NCBI GenBank assembly: GCA_009379725.1
Contig: WHTF01000005.1
Location: 30,468 to 76,781, forward strand
Reading direction: 5' to 3'
Source: Deltaproteobacteria bacterium
GTDB lineage: Bacteria > Desulfobacterota > Binatia > UBA9968
DNA length: 46,314 nt
Shown here: piece by piece, positions 18,122 to 25,301 of the stretch
How positions within the stretch are numbered: the stretch's first letter is position 1
Layout: the number at the start of each line of letters is the position of its first letter
Notes under the pieces: model-generated
Told to the model about the DNA's origin: nothing
Database searches by the model: none
The model's input: the letters and a program-made list of their open reading frames with translations, nothing else
Translations under genes and position numbers: made by a program

Positions 18122-19222
18122 TTGGAAACCATAACTCAGGAAAAAATTCTCGACGTGTTGAAGAAAGTTCAAGATCCGGAGATTCATCGCGACATTGTCA
18201 GTCTCGGAATGGTCAAGAACCTCGCTATCAATCAAGGCAAAGTCAGCTTCACCGTCGAACTGACAACCCCCGCGTGCCCTTTGCGTGAAACGATTGAAAC
18301 CGATTGCAAGAAGGCGCTGGCGGAGATTGCCGGCATTCAAGGTCTGGAAATAAACTTCGGCGCACAAGTGCGCGGCAGCAAGGCGGGGGAAGGACAAACA
18401 GATCTGCTTCCGTCGGTTAAGAATGTCGTTTTGGTTGCCGCCGGAAAAGGCGGCGTGGGCAAATCCACCGTTGCGGCTAACCTTGCGGTCGCTCTCAAGA
18501 TGCATGGAGCCGCCACGGGATTGCTCGACGCCGATATCTACGGACCGTCGGTACCGATGATCATGGGCGTCAAAGGCGAGCCTTCGAAGGTTGAGATCAA
18601 TGGCGTTCACAAAATTGCTCCGACCATGGCTCACGGCGTGCCGGTGATGTCCATTGGATTTTTCCTCGATGCAGAACAAGCGGTGATTTGGCGCGGTCCG
18701 ATGTTAGGAAAGGCGCTGCACCAGCTCATGGCCGATGTTCACTGGGGCGAGTTGGATTATCTCGTTGTTGACATGCCGCCGGGAACGGGTGACGTGCAGA
18801 TTACTTTTTCACAGCAGCTCAAGGTCAGCGGCGCGCTCCTGGTCGCAACCCCGCAGGAGGTCGCCCTCGCCGACGTGATTCGCGCTAAGACGATGTTTGA
18901 CAAAGTCATGATCCCGATTGTCGGCATCGTCGAGAATATGAGTTACTTCATCTGCGACGGTTGTAACAAGAAGCACGAGATTTTTTCCCGCGGCGGCGCG
19001 CAACGCGCGGCCGAGCGGTTTCAAATTCCGTATCTGGGAGAGATCCCGATCACGACGGCGCTTCGCGAGGGAGGGGACAAGGGCTTGCCGATTCTTGTGC
19101 AGGAGCCGAATTCTGCCGTGAGCAAGAGTTTTCTAGAGATCGCCGCCAGGTTGGCGGGGCAGCTATCGATCGCTTCGGAGCGCGCTAAGCAGACCCAAGG
19201 TCTGAAGATCGTCTCGAGTTAG
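18122..19222 (+). CDS. mrp: Mrp/NBP35-family Fe-S cluster carrier ATPase with N-terminal DUF59
   Basis: 366 residues. Residues 1-95 are a DUF59/MIP18 domain (VQDPEIHRDIVSLGMVKNL, TTPACPLRETIE). The P-loop domain follows, with the deviant Walker A AAGKGGVGKSTVAANLA, LLDADIYGPSVP, YLVVDMPPGTGDV, and the C-terminal Cys pair in YFICDGCNKKHEIF that binds a bridging Fe-S cluster in the dimer. It delivers Fe-S clusters to apoproteins in the cytoplasm. The start is TTG at 18122 with AAGGAG five bases before; no ATG fits. A second free-standing DUF59 protein follows 51 bases later, consistent with a shared Fe-S assembly role. Confidence 0.93.
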   Translation: METITQEKILDVLKKVQDPEIHRDIVSLGMVKNLAINQGKVSFTVELTTPACPLRETIETDCKKALAEIAGIQGLEINFGAQVRGSKAGEGQTDLLPSVKNVVLVAAGKGGVGKSTVAANLAVALKMHGAATGLLDADIYGPSVPMIMGVKGEPSKVEINGVHKIAPTMAHGVPVMSIGFFLDAEQAVIWRGPMLGKALHQLMADVHWGELDYLVVDMPPGTGDVQITFSQQLKVSGALLVATPQEVALADVIRAKTMFDKVMIPIVGIVENMSYFICDGCNKKHEIFSRGGAQRAAERFQIPYLGEIPITTALREGGDKGLPILVQEPNSAVSKSFLEIAARLAGQLSIASERAKQTQGLKIVSS

Positions 19223-19273
19223 TCTTATTCAATCTTTATTCAGCGGATAACCCAAGAGGAGTAGATAAATAAT

Positions 19274-19573
19274 ATGGTGACTAAAGAACAAGTCTATGAA
19301 GCCCTGCACGAATGCTACGATCCGGAGATTCCGGTCAATATCGTCGATCTTGGGTTAGTCTACGACGTGGAAGTGAATAATGACACGGTGGCGGTTAAAA
19401 TGACGCTCACCGCACCAGGATGCGGTATGGGCACGATGATCGCGGCCGATGCCAAAGAAAAAATAATGGCGATAGACGGAGTCGGTGACGCCACCGTGGA
19501 TCTTGTTTGGGATCCGCCTTGGGATCCCAGCAGGATCAGCGATGAGGCCAAGCAGAGACTGGGAATCGGCTAG
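19274..19573 (+). CDS. DUF59/MIP18-family Fe-S assembly protein
   Basis: 99 residues, a stand-alone copy of the domain at the N-terminus of the preceding gene: ALHECYDPEIPVNIVDLGLV, then MTLTAPGCGMGTMIAADAKE with the reactive Cys, and VDLVWDPPWDPSRISDEA. Relatives include SufT and PaaD, which mature Fe-S proteins. GAGGAG (19256-19261) lies 12 bases before the ATG. Co-direction and closeness to the Mrp-type gene make a common pathway likely. It could act on a particular client; none is identifiable here. Confidence 0.9.
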   Translation: MVTKEQVYEALHECYDPEIPVNIVDLGLVYDVEVNNDTVAVKMTLTAPGCGMGTMIAADAKEKIMAIDGVGDATVDLVWDPPWDPSRISDEAKQRLGIG

Positions 19574-19667
19574 CAGTTCATCGAAGTATCTGAATCCGCG
19601 TTGCGTCTCTCTCCTGAAATCGCATGATTCGAGTCGCCAACTAGAATAGGTTGCCGTCACAGAAAAG

Positions 19668-20918
19668 ATGGAGAGTTTTCCTCGTTTGCGAGTGGTCGAG
19701 GCTTTTCCCATTGAACAGGACGGCAACACCCTCATCTATTTGAAAGATCCATTGAGTCTGGCCACTCCCTTGGGAGTTTCCCCTGCGGGATACTTCATTA
19801 TGTCTCATTTTGACGGGCGCCATTCCTTTGTCGATATCCAGGAGGTCTACTCCAAACAGTTCGGCACGCTGCTACTCAGCGATGAGCTTACTCAATTTGT
19901 CGCAATGCTCGATCAGCACTACTACTTAGTGACTGAAAGGTTTTTAAACTATCAGGGAAGTGTCATTGAAGAATTCCGCCGCCAATCGATCCGTGCGCCC
20001 GCACACATGGGCGGCGTCTATCAACAAGATCCGAGGGGATTAAAGACTCAGCTCGATGGATATTTTCTCTCGCCGGAGGGTCCTGGCCTGCCCGGACGAG
20101 CAAGCAAGTCAACCCTGCCGAAGGCGATTGTCGCGCCGCATATCGATTTTCATCGCGGCGGCCCGGCTTATGCCTGGGCGTATAAGAACCTGGTGGAAAG
20201 CGACGGGGCCGACCTGTATATCCTTCTCGGGACTTCTCACTGCGGCGGCGAGAATCCGTTTATCTTGAGCCTCAAAGATTTTGAAACTCCGCTCGGCACG
20301 GTGGAAACGGACAAAATTTTCGTTTCCAATCTCCAACGTCGTTGTAACGAAGATCTCTTTGCCGACGAGTATCTTCATCGCGGTGAACATTCGCTGGAGT
20401 TCCAGGTGGTTTTTTTGAAATACATTGCAGAGCGGCGCGCGGAGCTGACGGGACAATCCGAGAGACCCTTCAAGATCGTGCCGATCCTGGTTTCTTCGTT
20501 TCAGGCCATGGTGGCGAGCAAGACGCTGCCGGAAAAGAGTTCACCCGTAAGATCCTTCCTTGCCGCTATCCAAGACTTGGTCGATAAAGAAACAAGGCAA
20601 GTCTGTTTCATCGCCGGAGTCGATCTGGCCCACGTCGGCCGTCAGTTCGGCGACCGTGAGCCGATTACCGAAGATTTCCTCAAGTGGGTGGAGGCGGAGG
20701 ATCAGCGCCTGGTGGAACGTCTTGCGGTGCTCGATGCGCCGGGTTTTTTCCAAGAGATCGCCAAGGATCAGGATAAAAGAAGGATCTGCGGCTTCTCGCC
20801 GCTTTACTCCTTGATTCACCTGCTCAACGGCAGCAAGGGACGACATCTGAAATACAGTCAGGCGTTTACCCCCGAGACCGGCTCGGCGGTGACTTTTACG
20901 AGCATGATTTTCGATTAG
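19668..20918 (+). CDS. AmmeMemoRadiSam system protein B (MEMO1-like) with N-terminal PqqD-like region
   Basis: 416 residues. Residues ~135-416 are a MEMO1-like domain: AIVAPHIDFHRGGPAYAWAY, LYILLGTSHCGG, DEYLHRGEHSLEFQVVFLKY, FIAGVDLAHVGRQFGD and ICGFSPLYSLIHLL, with the His/Asp/Cys pattern of the family active-site-like pocket. Residues ~1-110 resemble a PqqD-type helper (GVSPAGYFIMSHFDGRHSFV). The MEMO1/AMMECR1/radical-SAM trio is a conserved but functionally unsettled system; no AMMECR1 or radical-SAM partner is in this window, which is notable. It follows the Fe-S assembly genes in the same direction with a 94-base gap. Confidence 0.85.
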   Translation: MESFPRLRVVEAFPIEQDGNTLIYLKDPLSLATPLGVSPAGYFIMSHFDGRHSFVDIQEVYSKQFGTLLLSDELTQFVAMLDQHYYLVTERFLNYQGSVIEEFRRQSIRAPAHMGGVYQQDPRGLKTQLDGYFLSPEGPGLPGRASKSTLPKAIVAPHIDFHRGGPAYAWAYKNLVESDGADLYILLGTSHCGGENPFILSLKDFETPLGTVETDKIFVSNLQRRCNEDLFADEYLHRGEHSLEFQVVFLKYIAERRAELTGQSERPFKIVPILVSSFQAMVASKTLPEKSSPVRSFLAAIQDLVDKETRQVCFIAGVDLAHVGRQFGDREPITEDFLKWVEAEDQRLVERLAVLDAPGFFQEIAKDQDKRRICGFSPLYSLIHLLNGSKGRHLKYSQAFTPETGSAVTFTSMIFD

Positions 20919-21027
20919 ATACCGCGTCGCGCTGGCCGTCGCGCGCCTTACTTGGCTTCTCCTCCCGCTGTCCCGTTTCGGCTTTGCAAGAATCATAGTA
21001 CACTCGCCGCGAGACGAAGAGAAAGAA

Positions 21028-21266
21028 GTGAATAGAAAAAATCGAAAAAATTATGCCCTCCCTGTGCCGGAACCAAGAAAACCGGGACGGCGACGTTCAC
21101 CGCCGATCTAGAGTTCGGTGTTGTGGTTGTCAGGAAGTACCCGGCTACGGTTTACAGCCAGTGCGGAGCGGACTGGATCGATGACCGAGTTGCCAAGCAC
21201 CTCGAAAACATCGTCAACGACGTGAGAAAAAACCGGCTGCAAGTAGAAGTAACCTCTTTCAGCTGA
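21028..21266 (+). pseudogene. YgiT-type zinc-finger protein, frameshifted near its start and missing one Cys
   Basis: From 21054 the frame reads CPPCAGTKKTGTATFTADLE, then FGVVVVRKYPATVYSQCG, then DWIDDRVAKHLENIVNDVRK and VEVTSFS, ending at 21266. This is the YgiT/MqsA-N-type zinc-ribbon family, usually the antitoxin-like partner of a small toxin. In that frame there is an in-frame TAG (21033-21035) and no start codon before the CPPC motif. A GTG at 21028 would be in frame only if one base were added in the A-tracts (21036-21041 or 21045-21050). The second Cys pair is also broken: the family pattern Cys-x-x-Cys before Gly is Tyr-Ser-Gln-Cys here. Both suggest decay, or a homopolymer sequencing error plus divergence. 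No partner toxin gene is seen upstream. Confidence 0.55.
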
Positions 21267-21271
21267 GTTAG

Positions 21272-21427
21272 ATGGCCTACAACGCAACAAAGACCGAGCA
21301 CGCAGGATCTAAGAAAGGTAGCGGTGCGTTCTATGGTCCTAAGGCGGAGGCGAAGAAGGAGAGCAATCGGCGTCGCCGCGAAGATGACAAACGTGCGGTC
21401 TTGAACCATGGCAAATCACAAGCGTAA
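21272..21427 (+). CDS. 51-residue Lys/Arg-rich small protein
   Basis: ATG 21272 to TAA 21427. The protein starts MAYNATKTEHAGSKKGSGAF, then YGPKAEAKKESNRRRRE and ends NHGKSQA. The HAGSKKGxGAFYGPKAEAKKxSNRRRR pattern recurs in short hypothetical proteins of many bacteria, so I think it is real; the family has no function I know. The high positive charge suggests nucleic-acid or ribosome contact (inference). It begins five bases after the zinc-finger relic and overlaps the next small gene by 20 bases in another frame, a compact cluster. Confidence 0.65.
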   Translation: MAYNATKTEHAGSKKGSGAFYGPKAEAKKESNRRRREDDKRAVLNHGKSQA

Positions 21428-21587
21428 GCGTCCAAAGAATCGCCGGGCCGGCTGTCTTTTCTGCAAGCCGTGGAAGATGAACGGATTTGCGAAGGACAAG
21501 GCGGACTCCGAGTCCTTCTCTGATCACCGACGCCGGTATTACGCCGCCAGAGAACTGAGACAAGCGGAAAGCAGCCCCTCCATATAG
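21408..21587 (+). CDS. 59-residue basic small protein with a CxxC pair
   Basis: ATG 21408 to TAG 21587. It begins MANHKRKRPKNRRAGCLFCK, continues PWKMNGFAKDKADSE and ends RELRQAESSPSI. The HKRKRPKxRRAGCLxCKP start is one I recall from short uncharacterised proteins that occur beside the previous type. The Cys-Leu-Phe-Cys pair with flanking Arg/Lys could bind a metal or nucleic acid. The start overlaps the upstream small gene, so translation is probably coupled. Confidence 0.65.
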   Translation: MANHKRKRPKNRRAGCLFCKPWKMNGFAKDKADSESFSDHRRRYYAARELRQAESSPSI

Positions 21588-21596
21588 GAATACCCC

Positions 21597-21821
21597 ATGA
21601 CACCCTACTACCATTTGCCCCCGGTGCAACGACGCGTTCAGCGACGAGTAGCTCAGTTCAACGCCGACGAGCAGCTCTGGCGGAGTCTGGAACCTAAGCG
21701 CCGGCGCCGTCGCAAAGTGCGCCCGCGGATGTCGGCGAAGTTGCGACGCCAACTCGACCTCCTCGAATTTGCCAATTCCCGTCCACAGGAAGACTGCGTC
21801 GGTCAGTTTTCGCAAACGTGA
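21597..21821 (+). CDS. 74-residue Arg-rich hypothetical protein
   Basis: Begins nine bases after the previous small gene. It contains VQRRVQRRVAQF, LEPKRRRRRKVRPRMSAKLR and a neutral C-terminus. I do not recognise the family. Its place as the third basic mini-protein in a row, and the same strand, support it; weak ribosome-binding signal (AGGAA). A longer open frame exists on the other strand but looks like a shadow of these genes. Confidence 0.45.
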   Translation: MTPYYHLPPVQRRVQRRVAQFNADEQLWRSLEPKRRRRRKVRPRMSAKLRRQLDLLEFANSRPQEDCVGQFSQT

Positions 21822-22162
21822 GATCTGGCCGTCCGTCCAAGTTGCGAATCCGAGGCATCCAAAGTTCATCTCGACGATTTGGGAATTCTCGAAACGCATA
21901 AGTTCCTGCGATTTTCATTCAAGTCTCACGAGCACGAAACGCGATCACGAACACAGCCTTTCTGTTCCATTGCCTATTTTGGCCTTTTTACTTTTGTCTT
22001 AGCCCTCCCCCGCCTCACGGCTCATGCCTCACGCCTAATTCAAAGTTGGCAGAACTCGGCATTTGCCGCGCACTACGGCGTTCCCGTCTACGAAAAGTTC
22101 CTTGCAAATAACTGATTTTCCGCGGCGGCAAGATGGCACATTGCTTGCCATCTCCATCCGGC
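21822..22162. other. intergenic stretch, nothing recognised
   Basis: Between the basic mini-protein cluster and the nuclease-like fragment I see no convincing gene, repeat or hairpin; the open frames here are short and unlike proteins. Confidence 0.4.
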
Positions 22163-22408
22163 ATGAACAAACCAACCCAATACACGCCCGAGAACATGAT
22201 CAAGGGCCGAATCGCCGAGGCAATTATCGAGGAGCTTTTGAAGGCTTCAGGGAACGCCGTTTACCGCTTCGGTTACGAATCGATCCTGCAGAACCTGGTC
22301 CAGCGAGGATCGAACTTCGACCGTAGAAACAAGAACGCCCACCAGGTGAAATCGATCCCCGACTTCGTTGTGCTCAACTCGGAAGGGAACAATTTCTTCC
22401 TAGTGTAG
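22163..22408 (+). pseudogene. nuclease-like N-terminal fragment cut off at its presumed catalytic strand
   Basis: 81 residues from ATG 22163 (MNKPTQYTPENMIKGRIAEA, FGYESILQNLV, then HQVKSIPDFVVLNSEGNNFF and LV, stop). The order GRIAE helix, an IPDF(V) strand and a hydrophobic strand ending in FFLV is that of PD-(D/E)xK-type nucleases, where the next residues should be a Glu-x-Lys. The stop falls exactly there, and a probable IS630 transposase tail begins four bases later on the other strand, so the gene was probably interrupted. The nuclease reading is an inference from pattern, not from a full domain. Confidence 0.45.
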
Positions 22409-22412
22409 CGTC

Positions 22413-22493
22413 TCACGCTGTTTGTAGTTTATCCAGGACGGCCTGAGCACGGCGATACTTGGCGATGATATCTTCGGCTTTGGCGGTCCAAAG
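22413..22493 (-). mobile_element. probable IS630-family transposase C-terminal fragment
   Basis: Minus strand, 3' end at TGA 22413-22415: reads W, then TAKAEDIIAKYRRAQAVLDK, then LQTA. The W-T-A-x-A-E-D-I-x-x-K plus a final basic helix resembles the last residues of IS630-type transposases. Only ~27 residues are left, with trpS sequence on one side and the nuclease-like fragment on the other. It explains both truncations, but the match is short. Confidence 0.4.
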
Positions 22494-22769
22494 TATGTAC
22501 ACCGATCCCAAACGGATTCGCGCAACAGATCCTGGAAGGGTCGAAGTGGGAGATGTTGAAGTCAAAACAGGCTCCAAACAGCGCTTAACCGATTTTTATC
22601 TCCCATCCGTGCACACAGGACACGCTACGCCGACAAACCAGAAATCGTAAGAGAAATCCTGTCTCGTGGCCGGAGCAAAGCACAGGCACAGGGGAGGGAA
22701 ACTTTACGGTTGAGCCGAAAGGCTATGGGATTGGTCTATTCCCATGTTCTTGGGCGATTGAGTTGCTGA
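22483..22769 (+). pseudogene. trpS: tryptophanyl-tRNA synthetase, C-terminal fragment (deleted and frameshifted)
   Basis: Starting around 22483 the plus strand reads AVQSMYTDPKRIRATDPGRV, the conserved TrpRS segment behind the KMSKS loop, and then directly VGDVEVKT; about 25-30 residues normally lying between them (PVF...H..F region) are missing. A frameshift near 22565-22580 moves the reading to RLQTALNRFLSPIRAHRTRY, ADKPEIVREILSRGRSKAQA and GRETLRLSRKAMGL, the typical TrpRS C-terminus, ending at TGA 22767-22769. The N-terminal part of a TrpRS gene lies at 29325 in the same direction, i.e. downstream. No catalytic activity is possible from this piece. Confidence 0.8.
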
Positions 22770-23078
22770 AGAACACGACGATTTTTTGGAAACTATGAAA
22801 CCTGCTGACTGCTTGTAGCTCCGAAAATATCCGGCCGCAATCCTCTCACTTTCTGTCCGGAAAACGAGAAAACCGGGCTTTCTTCATAGCCGAAAATGAG
22901 ACGCTTCTGAACTGTCTAATAGTGCAGTTTTTTATGTACTTTCTTCGACCTGTGAATCAAATTGTCGACATACCCATCACGTCCGGATTCGGTAAATAAG
23001 CCAGAGTTCCGGGGATGCAAATGTACAGGCCGAAATTGGTGGTTGTGTGTTCCCGTATCCCAAACATCGCGATAGCCT
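22770..23078. other. intergenic stretch, nothing recognised
   Basis: AT-rich relative to the surroundings. No coding frame or hairpin stands out before the diverged direct repeat at 23079. Confidence 0.4.
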
Positions 23079-23198
23079 GGGCTTCGCTAAATTTCCAGCG
23101 TACAGGCCGAGCCAAACCCGGAGGCTATACCGAAGGAAACGGCTTCCCATAGCAGCAACTAAATCGCCACTGTTTGGCACCTTGGTTGCGTTCCTCAC
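23079..23198. repeat. diverged direct repeat, copy A
   Basis: Shares ordered words with 27380-27549 on the same strand: GGGCTTCGCT, TTCCAGC, ACAG-CGA-GCCAAAC, ATCGCCA, TTTGGCACCT and CCTCAC, with insertions between. On the minus strand it can be read as protein (WKFSEAQAIAMFGIREH), and copy B reads WNNYSEARAV at the same place, so both may be relics of one small gene family. Confidence 0.55.
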
Positions 23199-23265
23199 TA
23201 CCACTGAGGGAGGTGAATCATAATTACCAATGGGCACTGGAGAGCCGAAGAACTCGGCGATCAGT

Positions 23266-23289
23266 GAGGTACACATGGAGGTACACATG
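23266..23289 (+). repeat. 12-bp tandem duplication carrying ribosome-binding site and start codon
   Basis: GAGGTACACATG occurs twice in a row (23266-23277 and 23278-23289). Each copy has a Shine-Dalgarno-like GAGG and an ATG, both in the same frame of the following gene, giving two alternative starts four codons apart. Confidence 0.85.
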
Positions 23290-24051
23290 CTTTCAAAAAG
23301 AGTCGACGTGCTCGAAAGTGGCAACGTCTATTTTTTCTTTCGGGCTGAAGTAGAAGAAGCTGCCGAGAAACTGGAAGAGGCGCAGAGGATGTTTGTTGTT
23401 TTGGCCCCTGAGGAACCACAGCGCTACAGGTTACTCGTCATCGGACGTAGGAGCTTTTCCCAGGAAAGTGAAATTGACAGGACTTCGGGCTTTGTTGATG
23501 CGGTAAGTGGCGAACCGAAGCGCGTCGAGGATCGACTCGCTCCGGAAGCTCACCAGAGAAAGATAAGCGGGGAGAGCCATCTTCCAGCGTTGCGACCTGT
23601 CGGAGAAGGTGTTTACCGCATCATCCGCCATGACGACCATACACATTTCGCATATGTTTTGGAGCTTCCTAAAGCTAGTGGGGGCGCACAGGCCGCATTC
23701 ACACTTGAAGATCAGGCAAGTTACATCATCAGCATCAAAAATCCCGAACAAGGCTTTGGGTTTGCCACGGATTTGCAGCAGCCGGCAGATCTTCCTAAAC
23801 GGTTACGGGAAAAATTTGGCGACCGGCGCTTCTGCGAGGCCGACCCCCCGGACTTTCTCGATTATGCAGGTATGGAGTTTGTGCTGATTGCTGCTGGCGA
23901 GAGGCTAGTCGCTGATCGCGGCATCGAGGAGCTCGGGAAAAAGCTGCAGCCGGAGGTCGAAAGAGTCACAAGCGCCACTATTTTCCACGATCTGAAAACG
24001 GAGAGGTCGATACACCCGCCAAACCCGTTTTTTAAGGGAGGCTGGGGCTAG
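23275..24051 (+). CDS. conserved hypothetical protein
   Basis: 258 residues from ATG 23275 (or 254 from ATG 23287). It begins with RVDVLESGNVYFFFRAEVEE and a MFVVLAPEEPQRYRLLVIGR strand, then PALRPVGEGVYRIIRHDDHT, YVLELP, SYIISIKNPEQG, and a C-terminal LKTERSIHPPNPFF. I recall this pattern (LESGxVYFFYRP, RYRLIVIGRK) from uncharacterised proteins in cyanobacteria and proteobacteria; no function is known to me. The fold looks alpha/beta, without membrane segments. The 12-bp duplicated start module is unusual. It is a lone gene between relics, and converges on the SPW/VKOR operon. Confidence 0.75.
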   Translation: MEVHMLSKRVDVLESGNVYFFFRAEVEEAAEKLEEAQRMFVVLAPEEPQRYRLLVIGRRSFSQESEIDRTSGFVDAVSGEPKRVEDRLAPEAHQRKISGESHLPALRPVGEGVYRIIRHDDHTHFAYVLELPKASGGAQAAFTLEDQASYIISIKNPEQGFGFATDLQQPADLPKRLREKFGDRRFCEADPPDFLDYAGMEFVLIAAGERLVADRGIEELGKKLQPEVERVTSATIFHDLKTERSIHPPNPFFKGGWG

Positions 24052-24155
24052 AGTTCGTTCTCGGGTGTGTATTCACAGACCGATGAGAGCAGAATGGAGC
24101 GGGGAGCGTTAGGAATTAAGATGTGAAAGCATGCGAGAAGGGCGGTTCTGCGCAT
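24048..24155 (-). CDS. possible 35-residue ORF downstream of the SPW gene
   Basis: ATG 24155 follows AAGGAG (about 24161-24166) and encodes MRRTALLACFHILIPNAPRS and 15 more residues to TAG, overlapping the convergent gene by four bases. Only the ribosome-binding site argues for it; it may be chance. Confidence 0.2.
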   Translation of the reverse strand: MRRTALLACFHILIPNAPRSILLSSVCEYTPENEL

Positions 24156-24252
24156 AAAAACTCCTTGATCAAAGCTCATAGAAGCGCAATAGAAGTGAAC
24201 CGCATTAACGTTGCGCTGAATTCCCGATTCTAATCGATTAATGTCCCTGTTC

Positions 24253-24612
24253 TCAGGTTATCTCCAGCTTGTAAAACTCTCTCCATAGCTTCGGGGGAAG
24301 GGTGGCTTCATTTGGGACGATGGCAAACATCAGGAGGAGCAGTCCGGCCACCAGATCGTTCTGCAAAGCAGGAGGCGTGGGGTGGGGTGCGCTGAGAAAG
24401 GCGAAGCTGATTAACCAGAGTCCTACTCCGGTCAAAGCCAGGTGAGCACGTTCCATGGGGCGCCAGAAAGAAAGCAGCGCGAGCGTAATCACAAGGAGTG
24501 CCGAGAGTAGGTCGTTTGTCCACCACGCGGTCTGTTGCGGAGGGTGGCGGAAAATGAATGGGCTCAGAGTGAGCCAGCATCCCAGCATTACTTCAATGAC
24601 TCGCGCCCACAT
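24253..24612 (-). CDS. SPW-repeat integral membrane protein
   Basis: 119 residues from ATG 24612, which overlaps the upstream stop (ATGA). Four membrane spans; the first holds the family motif (MLGCWLTLSPFIF, a Ser/Thr-Pro-Trp-like hairpin) followed by WWTNDLLSALLVITLALLSF, and the second repeat is ALTGVGLWLISFAFL and NDLVAGLLLLMFAIVP. An ATG further upstream would run into the VKOR gene. SPW proteins have no defined function; they often sit beside VKOR-like or SDR genes. Third gene of a tight minus-strand operon. Confidence 0.8.
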   Translation of the reverse strand: MWARVIEVMLGCWLTLSPFIFRHPPQQTAWWTNDLLSALLVITLALLSFWRPMERAHLALTGVGLWLISFAFLSAPHPTPPALQNDLVAGLLLLMFAIVPNEATLPPKLWREFYKLEIT

Positions 24613-25238
24613 CAGCGTCTCTCCGCTTTGACGAGCGCCACTTTTTCGGCGAAGCCGGAAGGCCTTCCCCAAAAAATGTTCCACAGCAATATGGCACTGC
24701 GCGTCTTCCGCCAGACCCGGCCCAGATAGAGCATGGTTGACCAAACCTCATCGTAAGCCAGCACCACTAACGCGAGCGAGATCACCGCCGTCACCAGGCA
24801 GAGAAAACACCACGCTCCGACCACGGCGCCTTGCAGCACAACCAAAACCGTGCTCACGATGCCGACTGGAATGACGTCCAGTCCGAAGAGCAGCACCATC
24901 CATGGCCGGTATTGCCAGCGCCGCGTCGAGCCGGCCAATCCGAATATCACGTCACCGAGATAAGCGAGCGCGCCGAAAGCTGCATCGGGCACGAGAAACC
25001 AACGGCGCATGCGTTCAGAGACCGTTGAGTCGAGCACCTGTTTCGATTGTTGGCCGAAGACCGGATCCCACACGTCGCTAATCAAGCGCCATTGATAGAG
25101 CCCCATGTATGCGGCAATCAAGAAGGCTACCGCTGCGAGGATGCAGATCGGCAGCCGCTCTTTCCAGGACGAAGGATTGTAGTTCCAGGGTGGAGCAGCA
25201 ACATTGAGATCGGGAATGGTTTTTACGTTTTCTTCCAT
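24612..25238 (-). CDS. VKOR-family membrane protein
   Basis: 208 residues from ATG 25238, preferred over 25280 because GAGGA lies ten bases before it. The protein has about four membrane spans with [31 protein letters not shown] and the redox motif WCFLC (CxxC) at the start of the last span, the core of vitamin K epoxide reductase/DsbB-like quinone reductases. The loop cysteine pair seen in many bacterial VKORs is not evident, and no thioredoxin domain is fused, so partner oxidation is uncertain. Lies between an epimerase and an SPW protein in one operon. Confidence 0.78.
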   Translation of the reverse strand: MEENVKTIPDLNVAAPPWNYNPSSWKERLPICILAAVAFLIAAYMGLYQWRLISDVWDPVFGQQSKQVLDSTVSERMRRWFLVPDAAFGALAYLGDVIFGLAGSTRRWQYRPWMVLLFGLDVIPVGIVSTVLVVLQGAVVGAWCFLCLVTAVISLALVVLAYDEVWSTMLYLGRVWRKTRSAILLWNIFWGRPSGFAEKVALVKAERR

Positions 25239-25301
25239 GCGACTGCGGTCCTCGTGCGCCGCAGACGAGCGTGACTGCACGTCTTCATACGTTTTGGAAG
25301 C

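Noticed and set aside
21339-21899. 186-codon open frame on the minus strand
   Set aside because: Opposes three short plus-strand genes, two with recognisable patterns; no protein-like motifs.
22703-22800. Protein-like reading FTVEPKGYGIGLFPCSWAIE as the C-terminus of the nuclease-like gene
   Set aside because: It is another frame of the trpS C-terminal fragment, which matches a known protein end far better.
24001-24051. C-terminal NPFFKGGWG of the unknown protein as a repeat-derived extension
   Set aside because: The ERSxHPxxPxF pattern looks like a native end, so no repeat need be assumed.
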